NCBI RefSeq assembly: GCF_013307205.1
Contig: NZ_CP028940.1
Location: 725,692-789,691, forward strand
DNA: 64,000 nucleotides
Source: Polynucleobacter arcticus
GTDB taxonomy: Bacteria > Pseudomonadota > Gammaproteobacteria > Burkholderiales > Burkholderiaceae
Reading direction: 5' to 3'
A program made the position numbers and the translations under genes. Of the stretch, positions 34,780 through 43,162 are shown one piece after another. The notes under the pieces were generated by a model, which was not told where the DNA came from, searched no databases, and was given only the letters and a program-made list of their open reading frames with translations. Position 1 is the first letter of the stretch. Every line of letters starts with the position of its first letter.

Positions 34780-35658
34780 TTAAACTTTCTTAATTGCAGT
34801 TTTACCAAAGAGACCAGACGGCTTAAATGCAAGCACTAACAAGAGCAAGATCAAGCCTGGTACATCTTTATAGCCAGTAGAAATATAGAAGCCTGTGGCT
34901 GTCTCCACAATTCCGAGAATCAAACCACCCACAATGATTCCCATACCGCTGGAGAGACCGCCAATAATGGCAACCGCAAATGCTTTCAAACCTAATGCAC
35001 CGCCCATGGCAGCGCCAGTCAATGTCAATGGCGCAATTAACACGCCAGCAAAGGCTGCTGTTAAGGAAGACAGTGCATAGGAGAAGGTAATTACCATGCT
35101 GGTGTTAATACCCATGAGGCCAGCAGCATCACGGTCATTCGCCGTTGCTACTACTGCCTTACCGTAAATGGTTTTACGGTTAAAAAATTCTACGAGCAAC
35201 ATCATGACCAACGCACCAACGACTACCAAGATTTCCATTGGCAAAATGTTAGCGCCTAAAAAGGCCATAGGCTCCATCGGCAATGGTGATGGGAATGGCA
35301 ACGCATCACGACCCCAAATGTTTTCTGCCACGTTTTTGAAAATAATTCCCAGCGCGATAGTGGACATGATCCAACCGAACTCAGATTTAATTTTGATAGC
35401 AGGACGAACTCCAACCAATTCAACAAATCCGCCTTGTACCATTCCGAATATGCACACTACTGGAATCATTAACCAGTAATTCATACCGAATAAGTCAACG
35501 CAGGTAAGACCAACTAAGGCCCCCAACATTAATGCCTCGCCTTGACCGAAGTTCAAAGTGCCAGAAGTGGCAAAAGTCAGCTGAAAGCCGAAAGCAATGA
35601 CCGCATAGATCATGCCTACTGCTATACCGCTGGAGAGGATTTGTGCAAACATTTCCAT
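34780..35658 (-). CDS. livH: Branched-chain amino acid ABC transporter permease LivH
   Basis: Inner-membrane permease of 292 residues with about eight helices and the family signature near residues 30-50 (TSGTLNFGQGEALMLGA) and in the second half (VATANDRDAAGLMGINT). Pairs with the LivM half of the fused protein to make the channel. It follows livK after a 140-bp spacer with two stem-loops. Confidence 0.92.
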   Translation of the reverse strand: MEMFAQILSSGIAVGMIYAVIAFGFQLTFATSGTLNFGQGEALMLGALVGLTCVDLFGMNYWLMIPVVCIFGMVQGGFVELVGVRPAIKIKSEFGWIMSTIALGIIFKNVAENIWGRDALPFPSPLPMEPMAFLGANILPMEILVVVGALVMMLLVEFFNRKTIYGKAVVATANDRDAAGLMGINTSMVITFSYALSSLTAAFAGVLIAPLTLTGAAMGGALGLKAFAVAIIGGLSSGMGIIVGGLILGIVETATGFYISTGYKDVPGLILLLLVLAFKPSGLFGKTAIKKV

Positions 35659-35710
35659 GATGTAGACCTAAAAAATTCTAAAACTGTTTTATGAACGATC
35701 CGCTATTGTA

Positions 35711-35743
35711 AGCAAAACGCCGCTTTGTGGGCGGCGTTTTGCT
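35711..35743 (-). terminator. Stem-loop after livK, probable partial terminator
   Basis: A perfect 13-bp stem (AGCAAAACGCCGC at 35711-35723, GCGGCGTTTTGCT at 35731-35743). Such hairpins between the receptor gene and the permease genes usually stabilise the livK message and reduce read-through. Confidence 0.65.
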
Positions 35744-35764
35744 TTAATACTGTCTAAATGCTGC

Positions 35765-35783
35765 ACTGCGGAAAATCCGCAGT
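35765..35783 (-). terminator. Second stem-loop between livK and livH
   Basis: ACTGCGGA (35765-35772), loop AAA, TCCGCAGT (35776-35783), with no U-tract. Probably an mRNA-stabilising hairpin directly after the livK stop. Confidence 0.5.
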
Positions 35784-35798
35784 CACCCTTCAGAAGAA

Positions 35799-36983
35799 TT
35801 ACTTCTTCTTCGCTGTAGCATCCTCAGCGTTCAAGAACTCAACGCGGCCGTTCTCAACTACACCCATCACCACATCTTTAGCTTTGATAGCCTCGTGATC
35901 AGCTGATGTAAATGGCTTGTTATAAGTCATCACAACGCCATCAACCGGGGTTTTCAGATCTTGCAATGCTGCCAAAATCTTCGGTCCTTCTGTACCCTTA
36001 GCTTGCTTGATTGCAGCGGCTAGGAGGTATACAGAGTCGTAGCCTTGTGCTGCTGACACTGGAGAAGCAATTACGCCATTCTTTGGCTTAAAGTCTTTGA
36101 GGTAAGCATCAATGAAGGCCTTGCGCTTTGGAGTAGTCGCAGGGCTCTGAATGAAAGTCTCTGGCATCGTTGCGCCGTTACCATTCTTACCAGCGGTATC
36201 AATGAAGCTAGCCATGGACAGTGTCCAGCTACCAATCATTGGCTTTTTCCAGCCTAATTTAGACATACCGTTGGCAATTTGTGCCAACTCAGGTCCAATT
36301 GCGTAGGTCAACACGACTTCCGCACCAGCATTCTTGGCTCTGAGCAACTGTGAGGTCATATCTACGTCACCCAAGTTGAACTTCTCAACAGCAACTGGAG
36401 TTACGCCATAAGCCTTTAGGGCTTTTTCCAAGTCCTCACGACCCAACTGACCATAGTTAGTGGAGTCAGCCAAAATTGCGACGTTCTTCAAGCCTCGCTT
36501 CTCAACCGCTTCTTTAGCGATCATCGGAGCTTGAATGTTGTCGGCAGCAGAAGTACGGAATACGTAGTTCTCAGCAGCATTTGGAAATTGCTTAGTAATC
36601 AAAGTACCGGTTGCAACGTTATTAATAACTGGAATCTTGGCTTCTTGGAAAAAACGCTGTGAGGCCAAAGCCACGCCAGTATTGATGTAACCCAAAGTAG
36701 CAGCCACTTTTTCGTTATTAATCAATTCTTGGGCGATTTGTACGCCACGCTCATTCTTAGCTTCATCATCGCGCTCAACTAAAACAATCTTGTTGCCATC
36801 AATGCCGCCAGCAGCGTTAATTTCTTTAGCAGCTAAACGAACACCATCACGCATGCTCACGCCCATTGAAGCTGAGCCTCCGGTGAACGGGCCAATAACG
36901 CCCACTTTGATATCGGCTGCGTAAGCGCCGGTGGATAACATTGCAGTAGCGGCTACTGCAAAAATGTGACGACGAATATTCAT
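35799..36983 (-). CDS. livK: Branched-chain amino acid ABC transporter substrate-binding protein LivK
   Basis: Periplasmic receptor of 394 residues. Signal peptide about 1-22 (ending AYA), then the type I periplasmic-binding fold: IKVGVIGPFTGGSASMG, ERDDEAKNERGVQIAQELI, and the SAADNIQAPM segment. The ligand could be leucine/isoleucine/valine, short amides or aromatic acids; LivK-type receptors in Burkholderiales are varied. First gene of the operon, with its own promoter in 36984-37128 (a TTGACT-like -35 near 37055 on the minus strand). Confidence 0.9.
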   Translation of the reverse strand: MNIRRHIFAVAATAMLSTGAYAADIKVGVIGPFTGGSASMGVSMRDGVRLAAKEINAAGGIDGNKIVLVERDDEAKNERGVQIAQELINNEKVAATLGYINTGVALASQRFFQEAKIPVINNVATGTLITKQFPNAAENYVFRTSAADNIQAPMIAKEAVEKRGLKNVAILADSTNYGQLGREDLEKALKAYGVTPVAVEKFNLGDVDMTSQLLRAKNAGAEVVLTYAIGPELAQIANGMSKLGWKKPMIGSWTLSMASFIDTAGKNGNGATMPETFIQSPATTPKRKAFIDAYLKDFKPKNGVIASPVSAAQGYDSVYLLAAAIKQAKGTEGPKILAALQDLKTPVDGVVMTYNKPFTSADHEAIKAKDVVMGVVENGRVEFLNAEDATAKKK

Positions 36984-37128
36984 AAAGTCTCCATGACTAA
37001 AAGTGCTAATTAAATAAATTCTTTTTTTGATAAAACTTAAAACGAATAGTTATATTACAGTCAATTCGAGAGCAAAAAATGGGTTTTGTATTAGGGTTTT
37101 ACATTAGCCTTTGGTGCTTAAAGTCCTT

Positions 37129-38058
37129 TTAAAAAAACCGACGCATTTGCTCGCGTAAGCTTGGCCAGAAAAGATTGATCATCAAACCAGCAATAACCAA
37201 GCCGGCTGCCATCATCTTCCAGCCCGGGAGAGATTCATCTAAGAAGAACGCAGATGCCCCCATTCCAAAAATGGGTACTAGCAAGGGTGCGGGTGCCACC
37301 ACTGCGGCAGGGTGTTTTGACAAGAGCCAACCCCAGGCAGCGTAACCAAACAAGGTATTGCCCCAAGATTGCCAAAGAACCCCAATCCAAGCTCCCAATG
37401 GCGCCGCCAAAGTGACATCCCATAAATGGCTGGCGCCACCTTCAAAAATGAGCGCAACGATCAAGAGGGGTGGAATAGAAAATGCGCTAGCCCAAACGAC
37501 ATAGGACAGCATATTGATGGATCCAGCTTGGCGACTCACCGTATTGGCGATCCCCCAAGAGAGGCCGGCAAAGACTACTAAGGCCAGACCGAAAAAGGTG
37601 GTGGTGGCATCCGTGTGCAGCGCAATAATCACTAAGCCGGTCATGGCTACAGCTACGGCGACTGCCTGATATAGCCTCAATCCCTCTCTGGCGAAGAACA
37701 TCGCAAAGCCAATCGTAAAAAATACCTGCGTCTGAATGACCAAAGAGGCTAAGCCGGGAGAGATGCGCCCATCGATAGCGAAATACATGACGCCAAACTG
37801 CCCTACTCCAGTTGCCAAACCATAGATGCACAAATTAACCCAAGAGACTTTAGGTTTTGGGATAAAAAATACCAGCGGCAATAAAGCAAATATATATCGC
37901 AGTGCAGCGAATAAAAATGGAGGAAAACTCTCTAGCGAAATCTTAATTACTACAAAGTTGGTGCCCCACACGGCAACAATGGCAAGCGCTAATAGCAAGT
38001 GACTCGGTGGGAGTCCAGAATAAGACGGCGAACTACTGTGCGTTTGCGGACTACTCAC
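37129..38058 (-). CDS. EamA-family transporter (drug/metabolite transporter superfamily)
   Basis: Inner-membrane exporter with two EamA domains (about ten helices, residues 20-300 of the frame). Typical features are LAIVAVWGTNFVVIKISLESFPPFLFAALRY at the start and FLDESLPGWKMMAAGLVIAGL near the end. The likely cargo is an amino acid or metabolite such as purine or cysteine derivatives; not predictable here. I choose the GTG at 38058, which overlaps the GMC stop by 8 bp, because no ATG fits, but the start is uncertain. Confidence 0.83.
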   Translation of the reverse strand: MSSPQTHSSSPSYSGLPPSHLLLALAIVAVWGTNFVVIKISLESFPPFLFAALRYIFALLPLVFFIPKPKVSWVNLCIYGLATGVGQFGVMYFAIDGRISPGLASLVIQTQVFFTIGFAMFFAREGLRLYQAVAVAVAMTGLVIIALHTDATTTFFGLALVVFAGLSWGIANTVSRQAGSINMLSYVVWASAFSIPPLLIVALIFEGGASHLWDVTLAAPLGAWIGVLWQSWGNTLFGYAAWGWLLSKHPAAVVAPAPLLVPIFGMGASAFFLDESLPGWKMMAAGLVIAGLMINLFWPSLREQMRRFF

Positions 38059-39676
38059 CAGTGAGCAATTCAGCGGCGCGTTGCGCAATCATCATCGTAG
38101 GCGCTGCCGTATTACCGGAGGTAATCGTTGGCATTGCAGAAGCATCTACCACTCTGAGATGATGAATACCCCTCACCCGTAATTGAGAGTCAAGCACTGC
38201 CATCGGATCATCGTCACAACCCATCTTACAAGTGCCTACTGGATGAAAAATCGTTGTCCCAATATCACCTGCTGCTTTAATCAATTCTTCATCGCTTTGA
38301 TATTGCCTGCCTGGTTTGTATTCATCAGGTGCATAGGGTTTCAGTGCGGGACTTTCCACAATCTTGCGCGTGAGACGTAATGAGTCAGCAGCAACCTTGC
38401 GATCATCATCGGTAGATAAATAATTTGGTGCAATCACTGGCGGCACTTCAGGATCAAGTGATTGAATGTGTACACTACCGCGTGATGTTGGCCGCAAGTT
38501 ACACACGCTTGCGGTGATCGCATTAAATGAATGTAAATCTTCACCAAACTTTTCAAGCGATAAAGGCTGCACGTGATATTCCACATTTGCTGAAGGCTGA
38601 TCAGGAGAACTATAGGCAAACGCGCCCAGTTGAGAAGGCGCCATCGACATCGGTCCAGAGCGCTTAAACACATACTCAATACCAATCATCAATTTACCCA
38701 GCCATGAATTTGCTTTTGTATTCAGAGTCTGAATACCATTCACTTTATAAATCATGCGCAATTGCAAATGGTCTTGCAAGTTCTCGCCGACGCCTGGCAA
38801 GTCTGCCATCACGGGAATACCCAGCTTGTTGAGAAGCACTGCAGAGCCAATACCCGAGCGCTCCAAAATCTGCACACTACCAATGGCACCTGCACTCAAA
38901 ATGACTTCGCCCTGATTAGCGATATTGCAGAGAACTTCAGTTGTCTTGCCGTCTTGGACATATTGCACGCCGTAACAATTTTTAGAGTTTGGATCGATCA
39001 GTAATTTATTGACCATTGCCTCCGTAATAACCGTGAGATTAGCTCGTTTAGCAGCATCACGTAAAAATGCTTTGGAGGTGTTGAGACGCCAGCCCTTACG
39101 CTGGCTAACATCAAAGTAACCCACCCCAAAGTTATCGCCTTGGTTAAAGTCATCCGATGCCGGAATACCCGCCTCTACTGCAGCCTCTCTAAAGATATCC
39201 ATGATGGGCCAACGCAAGCGCTGCTTAGAAACAGTCCACTCACCGCCTTTACCGTGCCACTGATTAGCGGCCCCGTGGTAATCCTCAAATGATTTGTACC
39301 GACGCAATGCGTTTTGCCAAGACCAAGAGTCATCACCCGTTGCCTTGACCCAAGAGGCGTAATCACCCTCTTGGCCCCGCATATAAATCATGCCGTTAAT
39401 AGATGAGCAGCCACCCAAAACCCTACCGCGCGGGTACAACAATGAACGGCCGTTCAGACCCGGTTCGGCAGCTGTCTTGAAGCGCCAATCTGCGCGGGGA
39501 TTATCAATGCAATACAAATACCCAACTGGTACATGTATCCAGATGTAATTGTCGTTCTTGCCAGCCTCAATTAAGAGCACCCGTTTAGCGGGATTCTCCG
39601 TTAGACGCTTAGCCAACATGCAGCCCGCGCTACCGGCGCCGATGATGATGTAGTCGTAGGTGTTTGTTGGAGTCAT
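38051..39676 (-). CDS. GMC-family FAD-dependent oxidoreductase (choline dehydrogenase-like)
   Basis: Flavoenzyme oxidising alcohols or sugars. About 541 residues. FAD-binding IIIGAGSAGCMLAKRL near the N-terminus, GMC signature 1 (GRVLGGCSSINGMIYMRG) and signature 2 (GAIGSVQILERSGIG), and the catalytic His region HPVGTCKMG near the C-terminus. Closest in feel to alcohol/choline dehydrogenases; no betaine genes are adjacent so the substrate is open. The ATG at 39676 is favoured; a TTG extends it 15 codons. Confidence 0.9.
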   Translation of the reverse strand: MTPTNTYDYIIIGAGSAGCMLAKRLTENPAKRVLLIEAGKNDNYIWIHVPVGYLYCIDNPRADWRFKTAAEPGLNGRSLLYPRGRVLGGCSSINGMIYMRGQEGDYASWVKATGDDSWSWQNALRRYKSFEDYHGAANQWHGKGGEWTVSKQRLRWPIMDIFREAAVEAGIPASDDFNQGDNFGVGYFDVSQRKGWRLNTSKAFLRDAAKRANLTVITEAMVNKLLIDPNSKNCYGVQYVQDGKTTEVLCNIANQGEVILSAGAIGSVQILERSGIGSAVLLNKLGIPVMADLPGVGENLQDHLQLRMIYKVNGIQTLNTKANSWLGKLMIGIEYVFKRSGPMSMAPSQLGAFAYSSPDQPSANVEYHVQPLSLEKFGEDLHSFNAITASVCNLRPTSRGSVHIQSLDPEVPPVIAPNYLSTDDDRKVAADSLRLTRKIVESPALKPYAPDEYKPGRQYQSDEELIKAAGDIGTTIFHPVGTCKMGCDDDPMAVLDSQLRVRGIHHLRVVDASAMPTITSGNTAAPTMMIAQRAAELLTGE

Positions 39677-39741
39677 GGTCTTGGTATTAGGCAGTCCTAG
39701 TTTGATCCTATTATTTACCAATACAAAAAATCGGGTATTAA

Positions 39742-39793
39742 TTGTTACTTTTGTTGATTTGATATAGAATCAAAATTGATCTAATATTAGATC
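39742..39793 (+). promoter_or_regulatory. Promoter and operator of the RelE/ParE-HTH module
   Basis: TTGTTA (39742-39747) and TAGAAT (39765-39770) with a 17-bp spacer form a promoter. A perfect 16-bp palindrome GATCTAATATTAGATC (39778-39793) ends at the toxin ATG, and a second inverted repeat TTGATT/AATCAA (39755-39774) covers the -10. These are probably sites for autoregulation by the HTH protein. Confidence 0.65.
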
Positions 39794-40096
39794 ATGAGAA
39801 CTACCTTTAAAAAAGCCTTTGTCCAGTTTGTAAAAAAGGCTTCTAAGCCTCTGCAGTTAGTAATTGAAATCAGGGTCGCTGAAGTTTGCAATAACCCTAA
39901 GATAGGTCAACAAAAGCTGGGGGATCTTCAGGGGGTATTCGTTTATAAGTTTCGCTTTAAAACACAAGAGTATTTGATGGCGTATCAGTGTGATCATTTT
40001 ACTGAAACAACAAAAATAACCTGGATTAAATTTTGTCAAATTGGGCCTCATGAAAATTTTTATACGCGATTAAAAAAATCCATTCAATTCAAATGA
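39794..40096 (+). CDS. RelE/ParE-family toxin
   Basis: 100-residue basic protein with RelE/ParE fold features: an N-terminal helical hairpin, then strands GVFVYKFRFKTQEYLMAYQ and TKITWIKFCQIGPHENFYTRL, where the GPHENFY-type end is common in this group. It probably acts as an mRNA interferase or gyrase poison when free. The partner is the HTH protein 40 bp downstream; toxin-first order is like HigBA. The start abuts the palindromic operator. Confidence 0.82.
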   Translation: MRTTFKKAFVQFVKKASKPLQLVIEIRVAEVCNNPKIGQQKLGDLQGVFVYKFRFKTQEYLMAYQCDHFTETTKITWIKFCQIGPHENFYTRLKKSIQFK

Positions 40097-40136
40097 CAAT
40101 TTCAAGCCACTTCAATACAGAAAGTAAGGTTTCTAT

Positions 40137-40454
40137 ATGACTCAATACATGACCGCGGAGGATCTTTTTGCTCATGTGCAAAAAATGCCCTCAAAAGAAC
40201 GTATTAAATTTTTCTCTTTAATTGCGATAAATGCCTTCCAAGATAATGACTATAACCATGAGCAAGTATTTGGACACCTAAGAAATGCCACCTTTTCGGC
40301 GGAAGAGGCCGCAGAATTTTTAGAGATCTCGCTAACTACCTTACGTAGATATGTACAGGCTGGCAGATTAAAGCCCACATCAATCATTGGAAGAAATCAG
40401 TTATTTTCTAGCGCCGATCTGAAATTGCTAAAACAGAAAATTAATAAAGAATAG
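40137..40454 (+). CDS. Excisionase/MerR-like HTH protein, probable antitoxin
   Basis: 105 residues. An N-terminal helical region (about 5-48) precedes an excisionase-type winged HTH: FSAEEAAEFLEISLTTLRRYVQAGRLKP with a GRNQLFSSADL wing. As the second gene after a RelE/ParE-like toxin, it is likely the antitoxin and autoregulator; the N-terminal part would bind the toxin. Antitoxins of this class are less common than Xre or RHH types. It could also be a separate regulator. Confidence 0.72.
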   Translation: MTQYMTAEDLFAHVQKMPSKERIKFFSLIAINAFQDNDYNHEQVFGHLRNATFSAEEAAEFLEISLTTLRRYVQAGRLKPTSIIGRNQLFSSADLKLLKQKINKE

Positions 40455-40485
40455 TGAAAGTCCAATACCCGTCTAAAATAACCCC

Positions 40486-41013
40486 ATGCACGTCAATGAA
40501 AAGAACCGGACCCCCAAGAAAGTTGATCTGGATGAAGGTCCCAGCAAGTCAGAGTTAAAGCGTCTGATGACCGAGCGCCAGAAACTGGCTGAGGTTCTGG
40601 CAGCGCTCAGTAGCGATGCTTTGAAGACCATCCCTATGGATGAGGCCATTAAAGCGGCTATTGCGGAAACCAACAAAATCAAAAGTTTTGAAGCGATTCG
40701 GCGTCACAAGCAATATCTTGGAAAACTCATGCGCTTTTTAGATGAAGAAGAGCTCGATGCGATTCAGAAGCGTTTGGATGCTATCCAAGGGGTTAGCAAA
40801 GCAGAGACTGCCAAACTCCACCATCTTGAGTCCTATCGCGATCGACTGATTGCGAATGATGAAACCTTCACCAAGATGATTGAGCAATACCCTGATATGG
40901 ATATTCAGAATATGCGTACGCTGATTCGTAATGCCCGCAAAGAAAAAGAAACCAATAAGCCACCTAAGGCTTATCGTGAAATCTTTCGCGTTTTAAAAGA
41001 TATGGGAATTTAA
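40486..41013 (+). CDS. yjgA: Ribosome-associated YjgA/DarP family protein (DUF615)
   Basis: Ribosome biogenesis factor of 175 residues that helps late 50S assembly in E. coli. The family pattern is clear: GPSKSELKRLMTERQKLAEVLAAL at the N-terminus, charged long helices throughout, and the conserved IRRHKQYLGKLMR segment. Its length is normal. It lies 31 bp after the HTH antitoxin gene but is unrelated in function; it converges on the NYN gene with only 6 bp between stops. Confidence 0.88.
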   Translation: MHVNEKNRTPKKVDLDEGPSKSELKRLMTERQKLAEVLAALSSDALKTIPMDEAIKAAIAETNKIKSFEAIRRHKQYLGKLMRFLDEEELDAIQKRLDAIQGVSKAETAKLHHLESYRDRLIANDETFTKMIEQYPDMDIQNMRTLIRNARKEKETNKPPKAYREIFRVLKDMGI

Positions 41014-41019
41014 GCTCAT

Positions 41020-41736
41020 TTACCAAGAATCAGGCTTTTGAATTTTTGAGTTCGGGATCCTAAGTGGCAGCTGCGCAGCGGCGATATGCGAAAGATTCAG
41101 AATCTTTCTCCAATCAGAGTACTTTGTTAAGTCACCCGAAATATGTCGATGGTCTTCACTTTGAATTGGTGCAACTATGCCAATGCGCAATTGAGGATGA
41201 TGCTTCTTCACTACCGCTAAGGCACCCTCAAGATCAGAATCATTACTACAAATTACAGCCTGCTCATATGCGGCTGTCCAAGCACCCGTAATTAAGTCTG
41301 ATGCTAAGTTAACATCTGTCTTCTTTTCATTAAAGTCGTATACCTGAACTATTTTTAATTCAGGAGCCTCTGAAATTGGCTTGACCAATCTTTGGTAAGG
41401 CGTAGTAGCCAAAATTTTTCCTTGAATAATTTCCAAATTATGTGGGTGAATTTTTCTTAGAGCCTGAAGGTATATCCGCTGTCTCTGGGTTGACATCGGA
41501 TCATCTGACATTCTTCCGAGAACGGGGGCTGTGTAATAGCGTACCTGAGCTAGCTCTGCATTTTTATCTAATATGCATTCCGAAAACAGCTTAACGATAT
41601 CGAGCCACTTCATGTTAGATTTTCTCAGCAAGCCGTAATACAGGTTGTATCCATCAATATAGACAATAGTTTTGATAATTCTTCTATCCCAGAAAAGACA
41701 AAACCACCCGAAGGTGGTTTGTCGCCCAAAAAGCAT
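41020..41736 (-). CDS. NYN-domain (LabA-like) putative RNase with an odd 5' end
   Basis: PIN-like NYN nuclease. The conserved core begins KTIVYIDGYNLYYGLLRKS with the metal-binding Asp of the YIDGYN motif, and a later CSNDSDLEGAL carries further acidic residues. The open frame starts at an ATG at 41736, but its first ~20 codons run through a UUCG-type hairpin and are not NYN-like. Homologues usually begin as Met-Lys-Thr-Ile-Val at the position where this gene has Ile (ATC at 41674-41676). The start may be a rare ATC/ATT codon, the upstream ATG, or the gene may have lost its start. Function as an antiviral or RNA-decay factor is unproven. Confidence 0.78.
   Translation of the reverse strand: MLFGRQTTFGWFCLFWDRRIIKTIVYIDGYNLYYGLLRKSNMKWLDIVKLFSECILDKNAELAQVRYYTAPVLGRMSDDPMSTQRQRIYLQALRKIHPHNLEIIQGKILATTPYQRLVKPISEAPELKIVQVYDFNEKKTDVNLASDLITGAWTAAYEQAVICSNDSDLEGALAVVKKHHPQLRIGIVAPIQSEDHRHISGDLTKYSDWRKILNLSHIAAAQLPLRIPNSKIQKPDSW
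41697..41723 (-). terminator. UUCG-loop hairpin at the head of the NYN gene
   Basis: AAACCACC (41701-41708), CGAA, GGTGGTTT (41713-41720), extended by GACA/GTC. Read on the minus strand it is a UUCG tetraloop stem followed by a T-rich stretch. It could be the terminator of the acyltransferase transcript or a leader attenuator of the NYN gene. A possible minus-strand promoter (TTGACG-like) lies near 41828. Confidence 0.6.
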
Positions 41737-41863
41737 TCAATTAGATTAATTAGATTAAACGGTTAAAGGGTGAGTCGTATCAATACTATACACTTTTTAT
41801 AAAGATAGATAAATTCACGCATTCGTCAAATGGTTTTCATATCACCAATGCAAAAGAATTCGT

Positions 41864-42934
41864 CTAAATCTTTAATCTCATTGAGGGTAGCTCTACCCAG
41901 CGATATAAATAGTTGGCAGTAATGATGCTGCAGACTAGCACCCCGAACATGAAGCCAATGGCAATCCAGCCACTTTGGTAAGCTTGTAATCCCGAAGCAA
42001 TATATAGCGTGTTTGCTAGCAAGATAAAAGCAAAGTGAATCAAGAATGCGCAGTAAGAGCGTGGGCTAGCCCAGGCAATAGCGCACAGCGCTCCGGCTTT
42101 TAGCTTAGAGCGAGAAGTCACTGGATAGCTCATGTTGCCCCATACGAATAAGAGCAAGGCTACAAACCAGGCCAAATAATTGCGTAACCAAACTGCTTGC
42201 CAAGTCGATATCAGAATAATTACCCCAATACCGATGAGTGAGGCCTTAGCTAAGATCTGAATTTTTTTATTGGCAAAGTTTCTTGCGAGATAAGCCAAAA
42301 CGCCGAGACTATAAGCACCAATAAAGTAAATAAAGTAGGCCTCGAACTGGGCAGAGCGATTGAAATACAGTAACGAGCTCACCGCAACAATACTGATAAA
42401 CCAAATCAGCGCCTGATAAGAAGAAAAAGAGACCAGCAAGATGGCCAGTACTGAATAGAGCTGCCAGTCAATGGCAACATACCAAGCACCTGCAGAAATA
42501 GAGTCGAGCCCCAAGATACCTTGCAAGAAGAATAGATGGGCGATCAGTTGGCCCAACGTTTCTTGCTCGCCAACAAATTCATCGCTCACCCAAAAGCGTG
42601 CAATCCAAGCGCAAAATATTGTAAAAATTAAAGCGGTAATATAAGGCGCAAACAAACGGAGGTAGCGATTGATGATCACTCGTAATAAGTTTCGGCCATT
42701 CAATTTTGCATTCGCGAAACGGGTCAGTGACTGGGCGGCTAAGTAGCCTGCCATTACCAAAAAGATTTGCACTGCATAGCGGCCATACTCAAACAACCAG
42801 GCCATCAAACCAGGTAGTGCAGCACGCGCATCAAGAGCCAACTGCCCATAATTGGACAAGTGATGAAGAATGATGAGTAGTGCCGCAAAGACCTTGAGAA
42901 GGTCTATGAAAAATAATGAATTAGCTTGCTTCAA
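41864..42934 (-). CDS. Acyltransferase family 3 (OafA/YrhL-like membrane O-acyltransferase)
   Basis: Inner-membrane enzyme of 356 residues with about ten helices. The N-terminal FFIDLLKVFAALLIILHHL, with its paired His, is the acyltransferase-3 active-site element, and RYAVQIFLVMAGYLAAQSLTR follows. The family acetylates polysaccharides, lipopolysaccharide or peptidoglycan sugars. No glycosyltransferase genes are near, so the acceptor is unknown. It starts 21 bp downstream of a small basic protein gene on the same strand. Confidence 0.87.
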   Translation of the reverse strand: MKQANSLFFIDLLKVFAALLIILHHLSNYGQLALDARAALPGLMAWLFEYGRYAVQIFLVMAGYLAAQSLTRFANAKLNGRNLLRVIINRYLRLFAPYITALIFTIFCAWIARFWVSDEFVGEQETLGQLIAHLFFLQGILGLDSISAGAWYVAIDWQLYSVLAILLVSFSSYQALIWFISIVAVSSLLYFNRSAQFEAYFIYFIGAYSLGVLAYLARNFANKKIQILAKASLIGIGVIILISTWQAVWLRNYLAWFVALLLFVWGNMSYPVTSRSKLKAGALCAIAWASPRSYCAFLIHFAFILLANTLYIASGLQAYQSGWIAIGFMFGVLVCSIITANYLYRWVELPSMRLKI

Positions 42935-42955
42935 CAGTTCTAGCGGTAATAGCGA

Positions 42956-43135
42956 TTACTTCGCTTTTGTCTTGCCCATCAAAGAGGCAAGCATGGGATT
43001 ACTGCTAGCGAGATCCTTCTTTGTTTTGGCAATATCGTCTGCAGCACCGGGTTTCGGTGTCTTGGCAGAATTTTTCAAACGCTGCGCAGTTGTCAGAGCG
43101 AGGTTTTTATAGAGATCGGTTTTTTTCATGGACAT
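42956..43135 (-). CDS. Small basic conserved-looking protein, 59 residues
   Basis: Minus-strand ORF starting MSMKKTDLYKNLALTTAQRL and ending LMGKTKAK; Lys-rich (over a fifth), with no signal peptide or membrane helix. A second ATG two codons later (43129) is possible. I do not recognise the family, but the composition (lysine-rich with AADDIAKTKK) looks like a real soluble basic peptide, perhaps nucleic-acid-binding. It lies between pcaD and the acyltransferase on the same strand. Confidence 0.65.
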   Translation of the reverse strand: MSMKKTDLYKNLALTTAQRLKNSAKTPKPGAADDIAKTKKDLASSNPMLASLMGKTKAK

Positions 43136-43162
43136 GGGGCGGTACTCACTTAAGTTTGTTGC

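Noticed and set aside
40137-40454. HTH protein considered as a phage excisionase
   Set aside because: No integrase or attachment-site repeats nearby, and it follows a RelE-type gene, so an antitoxin role fits better.
41020-41736. NYN gene considered a simple pseudogene
   Set aside because: The coding frame is uninterrupted over the entire conserved domain, so only the start is in doubt.
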